Shown piece by piece: positions 57,968 through 64,000 of a stretch of DNA of 64,000 nucleotides. The stretch comes from Fen-999 sp044220545 (GTDB lineage Bacteria > Pseudomonadota > Gammaproteobacteria > Burkholderiales > Rhodocyclaceae), in the NCBI GenBank assembly GCA_044220545.1, contig JBGAQX010000011.1, forward strand, positions 1-64,000, written 5' to 3'. The notes under the pieces were generated by a model. That model had not been told where the DNA came from, did no database searches, and saw only the letters and a list, made by a program, of their open reading frames with translations. Positions within the stretch are counted from its first letter, which is position 1. The number at the start of each line of letters is the position of its first letter. Position numbers and translations under genes: made by a program.

Positions 57968-57984
<17 letters not shown>
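57220..57984 (+). CDS. livG: Branched-chain amino acid ABC transporter ATP-binding protein LivG
   Basis: This is a 254-residue ABC ATPase from ATG 57220. Walker A GPNGAGKTT, signature LSYGDQRRLEIARAL and Walker B LLALDEPAAGMNATE, with the LivG form of the D-loop. It powers uptake with LivF. A longer frame upstream is the shadow of livM. Confidence 0.95.
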
Positions 57985-58684
<700 letters not shown>

Positions 58685-58686
58685 CG

Positions 58687-58703
58687 GCGGCCCGTCCGGC
58701 CGC
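58687..58703. terminator. Short GC hairpin between the convergent livF and HDOD genes
   Basis: GCGGCC (58687-58692) and GGCCGC (58698-58703) with a 5-base loop and no T-run. It may help end both transcripts but is weak. Confidence 0.3.
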
Positions 58704-59839
58704 TAGTTGAACTGAAGCGTATCGGCGAAGGCCAGGGCTTCGATCTGGGCGTGGTTGAGCTTCGCGGTCGAGATGCCCAGCAGGGCGGCCTTTTCGGCCA
58801 GCACCGCGGAGCCTTCCTCTTCGCAGGCGAGCGCCAGATCGAGCAGCCCGGCGTAGACGCCTTCGCGGCGCAGCAGCGCGTCGGTGATCGCCTCCGGCAG
58901 ATGCATTTCCTCCAGCACGGTCTCGATGCGGGCGCCCAGCAGGATGCCGAGCAGCGAAAAGGCGCCGGTGATGAAGAGGTTGTCGAGCATGCCGCGCTCG
59001 AAGAAGTCCTTGCCGAGAATCTCCATGAAGCGGCCGCGGGCGATGGCGGTCTGCATCAGCGCCGGCGCCGCCGGGTCGTGGCTGGCGGTGACCAGCAGCA
59101 GGGACAGCCATTTGTTGAGCTTGTCGTAACCCAGAATGGCGACGGCATGGCGGAAGGACTCGATCTCGCAGGAAAGGCCGAATCCCGCCGAATTGATGTA
59201 GCGCAGCAGCTTGTAGGACAGGGCCACGTCCTGCTTGAGGGCGACTTCGATCTCCTTCACCTCGGCGTTGCGGCGGACCAGGTTGAGCACGCGGACGATC
59301 TGGGCATGGCCGGGGTTGAGCTTGTCGACCAGCGGCCGGCCATGCAGGAAGAACCAGCCGGCGGCCCCCGCGTAGCCGTTGGCGATGGCCTCGGTGAAGG
59401 CGCGCAGGTCGGCCAGCCCCTTGGCCAGGGTGACACCGGGCGTATTGGCCAGCCTGGGCTGGCTGCGCGCATCGGCCAGCAGGAAGCGGAAGGGCGGTTC
59501 GCTCGGCAGGGCCATGCCGGCCGTGTAGCCGTCCAGGCAGAGTGGCACGTTGCCGGCGGCCAGCGCGGCGACCAGTTCCAGCGTGGCCGGCGCGGCCAGA
59601 CCGGCCGCCGGTATTTCCAGCATCGCGTTTTCGGGGGGCTGCCAGGCCAGCAGGTCCTTGTCCGGCAGGCAGCCGGCCAGTCCGACGAAGACGCTGCGCG
59701 TACCGGGCCAGACGTCCTGCAAATCATTGAGCAGCGCGGCCGCTTCGGCCGACGAATTGGCATGGACGACGAGGCGCGAAGCCGTCATCGCCTGTTGGCG
59801 GTTGAGCACGGGCTCGCGGCGGATCAGGGCAGGGTTCAT
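58703..59839 (-). CDS. EAL-like/HDOD signalling protein
   Basis: This is a 378-residue protein. The N-terminus (IRREPVLNRQQAMTASRLVVH) is like a degenerate EAL domain; no ExL catalytic triad is visible. An HDOD domain follows (LVRRNAEVKEIEVALKQDVALSYKLLRYINSAGFG). Such YuxH-type proteins lack c-di-GMP turnover and act as signalling scaffolds in unknown processes. Its start overlaps the reductase stop (ATGA). Confidence 0.88.
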   Translation of the reverse strand: MNPALIRREPVLNRQQAMTASRLVVHANSSAEAAALLNDLQDVWPGTRSVFVGLAGCLPDKDLLAWQPPENAMLEIPAAGLAAPATLELVAALAAGNVPLCLDGYTAGMALPSEPPFRFLLADARSQPRLANTPGVTLAKGLADLRAFTEAIANGYAGAAGWFFLHGRPLVDKLNPGHAQIVRVLNLVRRNAEVKEIEVALKQDVALSYKLLRYINSAGFGLSCEIESFRHAVAILGYDKLNKWLSLLLVTASHDPAAPALMQTAIARGRFMEILGKDFFERGMLDNLFITGAFSLLGILLGARIETVLEEMHLPEAITDALLRREGVYAGLLDLALACEEEGSAVLAEKAALLGISTAKLNHAQIEALAFADTLQFN

Positions 59840-60861
59840 TTTTTTTCCGCCTTGGCGGCGTAGGAGAAGATGTCGGCGAAGAATTCGTCGGTGGGCAGCC
59901 CGCGGCCGGTAAAGTCGCGCTGCGCGGCTTCGACCATCACCGGCGCTCCGCAGACGTAAGCCTGATGACCGGAGAGATCGGCGAAGTCGGCCAGCACGGC
60001 CTGGTGAACCAGGCCGGTGCGTCCTGTCCAGGCATCGGACTCGGCGGGTTCCGAGAGTACCGGCACGTAGGTGATGTTCGAGTGTACGGCGGCCCAGTTC
60101 GCGGGCAGTTCCGGCAGGTAGAGACCGGCGCGATTCTTGGCGCCCCAGTAGATGGCGATCGGCCGGGCGCTGTGGTTGTGGATGGCGTGTTCCACCAGGG
60201 CCTTGATCGGTGCGAAGCCGGTGCCGCCGGCGACCATCACCATCGGTTTGGTCGACTCCTCGCGCAGGCGGAAGGTGCCCAGCGGCCCTTCGAAGCGCAG
60301 GATGTCCTTGACCTTCATGGTCGAGAAGACCTGCTCGGTAAAGGAGCCACCCGGAATGAAGCGGACGTGCAACTCGAGTATTTCGTCCTCGTGCGGCGCG
60401 TTGGCGAGCGAGAAGGCGCGCCGCTTGTTGTCGGGGAGCAGAAACTCGACGTACTGGCCGGCGAGGAATTGCAGCCGCTCGTTGCTAGGCAGCTTGAGGC
60501 GCAGCACCATGACATCGGCGGCGACCTTGCGCAGTTCATGCACCCGGCAGGGCATGGTCTTGACCGGAATATCGGTTTGGCTGCGCACCTCGCGCACTTC
60601 CAGCACGACATCGGACCGGGGCCGGGCACAGCAGGTCAGCACGTTGCCGCTGGCGCGTTCCGTCAGTGGCAGCGCGTGTTCCTGTGCCTTGCCATGATCG
60701 ACCTGGCCGGCCACGAGCGTGGCCTTGCAGGCGCCGCAGGCGCCGTCGCGGCAACCGTAGGGCAGTGTCAGCCCGGCATCCAGAGCAGCTTGCAGGAGCG
60801 TCGTATCGGCGGGGACCGGGTAGGTGTGGCCACTGGGCTGGAGGGTAACGGTGTAGGCCAT
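59836..60861 (-). CDS. NAD(P)H-dependent ferredoxin-type reductase (CDP-6-deoxy-delta-3,4-glucoseen reductase-like)
   Basis: This is a 341-residue protein. An N-terminal plant-type [2Fe-2S] ferredoxin domain holds CRDGACGACKATL plus a later cysteine, followed by an FAD domain with RAFSLANAP and an NAD domain with MVAGGTGFAPIKALVEH. Many betaproteobacteria carry this as a lone reductase annotated like AscD; no deoxysugar pathway is present here. A general electron donor role is more likely. Divergent from the SDR gene with only 14 bp between starts. Confidence 0.88.
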   Translation of the reverse strand: MAYTVTLQPSGHTYPVPADTTLLQAALDAGLTLPYGCRDGACGACKATLVAGQVDHGKAQEHALPLTERASGNVLTCCARPRSDVVLEVREVRSQTDIPVKTMPCRVHELRKVAADVMVLRLKLPSNERLQFLAGQYVEFLLPDNKRRAFSLANAPHEDEILELHVRFIPGGSFTEQVFSTMKVKDILRFEGPLGTFRLREESTKPMVMVAGGTGFAPIKALVEHAIHNHSARPIAIYWGAKNRAGLYLPELPANWAAVHSNITYVPVLSEPAESDAWTGRTGLVHQAVLADFADLSGHQAYVCGAPVMVEAAQRDFTGRGLPTDEFFADIFSYAAKAEKK

Positions 60862-60875
60862 GCGATAATCGTCCG

Positions 60876-61742
60876 GTGCGTAGATTGCTAATAGTCGGTT
60901 GTGGCGACGTGGTTCGCCGTGCTCTGCCGGAGCTGACCCGCCACTGGCGCGTCTATGCCCTGGTGCGCGGTCGCGATGCCGACCTTGCCGCCCTCGGCGT
61001 CACCCAGATCGTCGGCGATCTGGACCGGCCGGCGAGCTTGCATCGTCTGGCGGGGCTGGCCGACGCCGTGCTGCACAGTGCCCCGCCGCCGGACAATGGC
61101 GAAGAAGACCCGCGAACCCGGCGGCTGATTGCCGCGTTGCGCCGGCGGAGTCTACCACGCTGCCTTGTGTACATCAGCACCAGCGGCGTCTATGGCGACT
61201 GCCAGGGCGCCCGGGTCTTCGAGACGCGGCCCGTCGAGCCGCGTACCGGCCGCGCCGCGCGCCGGGTGGCGGCGGAGCGTACATTGCGCCGCTTCGGCGC
61301 GGCGTCGAGTTGCCGGGTGGCGATACTGCGCGCCCCGGGCATCTACGCCGCCGACCGCCTGCCGCTGGAGCGCCTGCGCCGGGGCACGCCGGTATTCGCC
61401 GCCGGCGAGGATTCCTACACCAATCACATTCACGCCGAGGATCTCGGCCGTGCCTGCATGGTGGCGCTCGACCGCGGGCGGGCCAACCGGATCTATCACG
61501 CCAGCGACGATTCGGACCTGCCGATGGGCGAGTGGTTCGACAAACTGGCCGACGCGTTCGGCCTGCCGCGTCCGCCGCGCCTGTCGCGCGCCGCGGCGCA
61601 GACGGCGGTGTCGCCGACCCTGCTCTCGTTCATGAATGAATCGCGTCGGCTCGACAACGGGCGATTGAAGCGGGAGCTTCGGCTGCGTCTGCGCTACCCG
61701 ACCGTCGACGCCGGCATTGCCGACGCACAGGAGAAACATTGA
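60876..61742 (+). CDS. NAD-dependent epimerase/dehydratase family (SDR) protein
   Basis: This is a 288-residue protein from GTG 60876. RRLLIVGCGDVVRRALPEL is a modified NAD(P)-binding GxxGxxG start. YISTSGVYGDCQG contains the usual strand with YG, and NHIHAEDLGRAC is typical of extended SDRs related to YeeZ. A complete Y-x-x-x-K motif is not clear, so catalysis is uncertain. It overlaps hemJ by one base. Confidence 0.83.
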   Translation: MRRLLIVGCGDVVRRALPELTRHWRVYALVRGRDADLAALGVTQIVGDLDRPASLHRLAGLADAVLHSAPPPDNGEEDPRTRRLIAALRRRSLPRCLVYISTSGVYGDCQGARVFETRPVEPRTGRAARRVAAERTLRRFGAASSCRVAILRAPGIYAADRLPLERLRRGTPVFAAGEDSYTNHIHAEDLGRACMVALDRGRANRIYHASDDSDLPMGEWFDKLADAFGLPRPPRLSRAAAQTAVSPTLLSFMNESRRLDNGRLKRELRLRLRYPTVDAGIADAQEKH

Positions 61743-62155
61743 TGCTCTGGGTAAAGTCCTTCCACATCTTCTTCGTCGTCAGCTGGTTCGCCGGGCTGTT
61801 CTACCTGCCACGCATCTTCGTCAATCTGGCCATGGTGCCGGCGGCCAGCGCCGAGCGCGAGCGCCTGTTGATCATGGCCGGGAAGCTCTACAAGTTCGTC
61901 ACGCCGATCGGCCTGCTGGCGGTGATCTTCGGCCTCTGGCTATGGTTCGGCTACGGATTCGCCGGTGGCTGGCTGCACGTCAAGACCGCCCTGGTGGTCG
62001 GCCTGCTCGGCTACCACTTCTACTGCGGCAAGCTCTACCGGGATTTCCTCGCCGGGCGCGAGCGGCACTCCCACGTCTGGTTCCGCTTCTTCAACGAAAT
62101 GCCCGTTTTTCTCCTGCTGGCCATTGTCATTCTGGCGGTGGTGAAACCGTTCTGA
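61742..62155 (+). CDS. hemJ: Protoporphyrinogen oxidase HemJ
   Basis: This is a 137-residue protein from ATG 61742, which shares one base with the SDR stop; a TTG one codon earlier is less likely. Four membrane segments with the family core WVKSFHIFFVVSWFAGLFYLPRIFV and a later His in GGWLHVKTALVV. HemJ oxidises protoporphyrinogen IX in haem synthesis. The last 17 codons lie in a tandem duplication. Confidence 0.93.
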   Translation: MLWVKSFHIFFVVSWFAGLFYLPRIFVNLAMVPAASAERERLLIMAGKLYKFVTPIGLLAVIFGLWLWFGYGFAGGWLHVKTALVVGLLGYHFYCGKLYRDFLAGRERHSHVWFRFFNEMPVFLLLAIVILAVVKPF

Positions 62156-62244
62156 CATGCAAGGGCAGCTTTTCTTTTTCTCCTGCTGGCCATTGTCATT
62201 CTGGCGGTGGTGAAACCGTTCTGACATGCAAGGGCAGCTTTTCT
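62106..62244 (+). repeat. 69-bp tandem duplication at the hemJ 3' end
   Basis: Bases 62106-62175 are identical to 62175-62244 (period 69, identity over 70 bp). The unit contains the last codons of hemJ, its TGA stop and the next gene's ATG and first codons. Ends carry TTTTCT microhomology. The first copy ends hemJ; the second supplies the start of the restriction gene. Confidence 0.97.
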
Positions 62245-64000
62245 CGCAGGACTTCCTGACGCGCGGCATATGCGAGACGCCTCCCTATGAGGCACTGACC
62301 GACGATGCGCTGATAGCGTTCCGGGACCGGCTCGCCATGATCTTCTCGGAGTTGCGGGCCGACTCCGTGATCAACGAGGCGCAGACGGAACAGCTCGTCA
62401 TCGAACGAGTGCTGCGGGAACTCGGCTGGGACGACGACTACCTGCCGCAGGTCAATCTTTCCGGCAAGCGACGCGAAGACGTTCCCGACGTCCTGCTGTT
62501 TCCCGATGCCGCCAGCCGCGCCGCGGCGCTGGCCGAGACTCGCGACGACCGGCGCTATCGTCATGGCCTGGCGATCCTCGAAGCCAAGCGATGGTTGCGG
62601 CCCCTGGATCGCGGCGACGCGGCCGAGGCGCACGACCCGGGCGCGCCGTCGTCGCAGATGTTGCGTTACCTCTCGCGCGTCGATGTGGTGGCCGATCGCG
62701 CGGTGAAGTGGGGTGTGCTGACCAACGGCGCGGTATGGCGGCTTTACTGGCAGGATGCCCGTTCGCGTGCTGAGGAATTCTTCGAGATCGACGTCGCCGC
62801 CGCGCTGGGGGTGCCTGGCGTACAGATGGAATTCGACGCGCCGCAACCCGACCACGCCCTGCGCCTGTTCTTCTTGATCTTTCATCGCGCGGCCTTCCTT
62901 TCGCAATCGTGGGACAACGCGGGGCGCAGCTTCCACGCCTATGCCCGCAATGAGGCGCGCGTGTATGAGGAAAGGGTGGCGCAAGACCTCGGTGCGCGGG
63001 TGTTTTCGGACATTTTCCCGGCGCTGGCGCAAGCGCTGGCCAAGAGCGACCTGCAGGCGCGAATGCAGCCCTTGGGCGTCGGCAAGGCGATGCGGCCGCA
63101 GTACACGCGAGACTATCTCGATGAAGTGCGCGAGGCCGCGCTGATCCTGCTCTATCGGCTGCTGTTCCTGTTCTATGCCGAGGATCGCGGCCTGCTGCCG
63201 GTACGCGACCCGCGTTACCGTCCCTACAGTGTGCGGCGTCTGCGCGAGTTGGTGCGCGACGAGCTGGATGCCGGTTTGCCGCAGGCCAACCGGCAGGCCA
63301 GGCTTTGGCGCGAGCTGCAAGGGGTGTTTTCCATCATCGACGAGGGCGAGGATTCGGTAGGCATTCCGCCCTATAACGGCGGCTTGTTCGACCGTGCCCG
63401 TTCACTATTGCTGGAACGAACCAAGGTGCCTGACGTTGTTCTGGCGCCGATCATCGACGCCCTCTCGCGGCGGACCGAGGATTTGCTCAAGGGCTGGATA
63501 AACTACCGCGACTTGTCGGTGGCGCATCTGGGTGGCATCTACGAGCGGCTGCTCGAATACACGCTGGTGCACGAAGTCGCGCCCAAGGATACTTTCGAGA
63601 ACACGCCCGAGATCGATCGCATCGTCGCCCGCCCGGCCAGCTTCGCGCGCAAGGTGTCCGGCAGCTACTACACCCACGACGACCTGGTACGGCTGATCCT
63701 GCGCGAGTCGGTGGGCCTGCTGGCGAAGGAGCGCATCGAGGCGTTCGCCGCTCGTGTGGAAAAGTGGAAGAAGAAGACCGCGCTCAATCCCGGTGAGTGG
63801 GAGGCGCTGGACAAGCTCGACCCCGCCAGCGCAATTCTTGAGCTGAAGATTTGCGACCCGGCCATGGGCAGCGGCCACTTCCTGGTGGCGCTGGTGGATG
63901 ATCTGGCCGACCGTGTGCTGGAAGCGATCAACACCGCCGAGCACCTGGTCAGCGAGCAGCCCTGGGCCGCCCATCTTGTCGAACAGGGGCGTCCCTGGCA
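62226..64000 (+). CDS. Type IIG-like restriction-modification protein (nuclease plus methylase), 3' end outside window
   Basis: Frame is open from ATG 62226 to the window end (591 codons). The N-terminal part has a PD-(D/E)xK-type nuclease site: PD88 and AILE119-A-K121. A long helical region follows, then GSYYTHDDLVRLIL and methyltransferase motif I CDPAMGSGHFLV at about 543-554. The NPPY motif must lie beyond the edge. The layout fits Eco57I-type IIG enzymes or PglX/BREX-like methylases; the nuclease motif favours IIG. Its ATG lies in the second copy of the 69-bp duplication. Confidence 0.88.
   Translation, partial: MQGQLFSQDFLTRGICETPPYEALTDDALIAFRDRLAMIFSELRADSVINEAQTEQLVIERVLRELGWDDDYLPQVNLSGKRREDVPDVLLFPDAASRAAALAETRDDRRYRHGLAILEAKRWLRPLDRGDAAEAHDPGAPSSQMLRYLSRVDVVADRAVKWGVLTNGAVWRLYWQDARSRAEEFFEIDVAAALGVPGVQMEFDAPQPDHALRLFFLIFHRAAFLSQSWDNAGRSFHAYARNEARVYEERVAQDLGARVFSDIFPALAQALAKSDLQARMQPLGVGKAMRPQYTRDYLDEVREAALILLYRLLFLFYAEDRGLLPVRDPRYRPYSVRRLRELVRDELDAGLPQANRQARLWRELQGVFSIIDEGEDSVGIPPYNGGLFDRARSLLLERTKVPDVVLAPIIDALSRRTEDLLKGWINYRDLSVAHLGGIYERLLEYTLVHEVAPKDTFENTPEIDRIVARPASFARKVSGSYYTHDDLVRLILRESVGLLAKERIEAFAARVEKWKKKTALNPGEWEALDKLDPASAILELKICDPAMGSGHFLVALVDDLADRVLEAINTAEHLVSEQPWAAHLVEQGRPW

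Noticed and set aside
62106..62244. Attachment-site pair of an integrated element.
   Set aside because: The two copies are directly adjacent with nothing between them and no integrase is seen, so a tandem duplication fits better.

Overview
The window reads as GC-rich chromosome of a betaproteobacterium, most likely a Rhodocyclales-type organism. This is inferred from gene content and style (tightly overlapping ATGA/GTGA/TTGA junctions, DUF1840, DUF3240 and DUF4124 proteins, a TTG-started cca, a full LivJHMGF system, a sulfide:quinone reductase and a propionyl-CoA/methylmalonyl-CoA module). No rRNA, tRNA, CRISPR array, insertion sequence or phage gene was found.

Left edge (1-5224): end of a defence operon. 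A Septu-like pair (PtuA-type ATPase, truncated by the window edge, and PtuB-type HNH nuclease) is translationally coupled to a type I restriction subunit HsdR. That HsdR carries an unexpected C-terminal LexA/UmuD-like S24 peptidase domain with a visible Ser-Lys dyad and a LexA-like Ala-Gly bond. This is the most interesting object in the window, because it suggests a restriction nuclease that could be switched by self-cleavage. A 421-bp, AT-richer gene-free stretch rich in inverted repeats follows, then a HipB-like regulator and a deleted hipA remnant.

6130-15937: a surface-glycan operon (asparagine synthase, DUF4143 ATPase, hexapeptide acyltransferase, zinc-cluster methyltransferase, DUF707 protein, GT2, WaaL-like ligase, GT4, GT9). 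It is closed by a ParE-like toxin/antitoxin pair on the other strand. 16664-18824 (minus) holds rhodanese, TlpA-like and MFS genes. metH (18919-22572) runs the other way, followed by small conserved proteins, cca, a hydrolase and a cupin protein.

27267-38296: a minus-strand set (GntR regulator, small protein, sulfide:quinone reductase, enoyl-CoA hydratase, DsrE-like periplasmic protein, HAD phosphatase) lies divergent to methylmalonyl-CoA mutase, MeaB, PccB and PccA. A palindrome sits inside the shared promoter. Then come a poly-Gln membrane protein and a YpfJ-type zinc metallopeptidase.

40327-46034: a heavy-metal RND efflux operon (adaptor, CusA/CzcA-type pump, DUF3240, TolC-like channel) behind a direct-repeat operator of OmpR-family type. 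46053-53744: VOC protein, lgt, ilvD, a hypothetical protein, a ParDE module with repeated operator half-sites, pirin, a DUF255 thioredoxin-fold protein and cytochrome c. 53886-58684: LivJ, terminator-like hairpin, LivHMGF. 58703-62155: HDOD protein, ferredoxin-type reductase, SDR, hemJ.

Right edge (62226 onward): the N-terminal part of a second restriction-modification protein (PD-(D/E)xK nuclease plus gamma-class methylase). It is separated from hemJ by a 69-bp tandem duplication, so restriction genes lie at both ends of an otherwise housekeeping segment.
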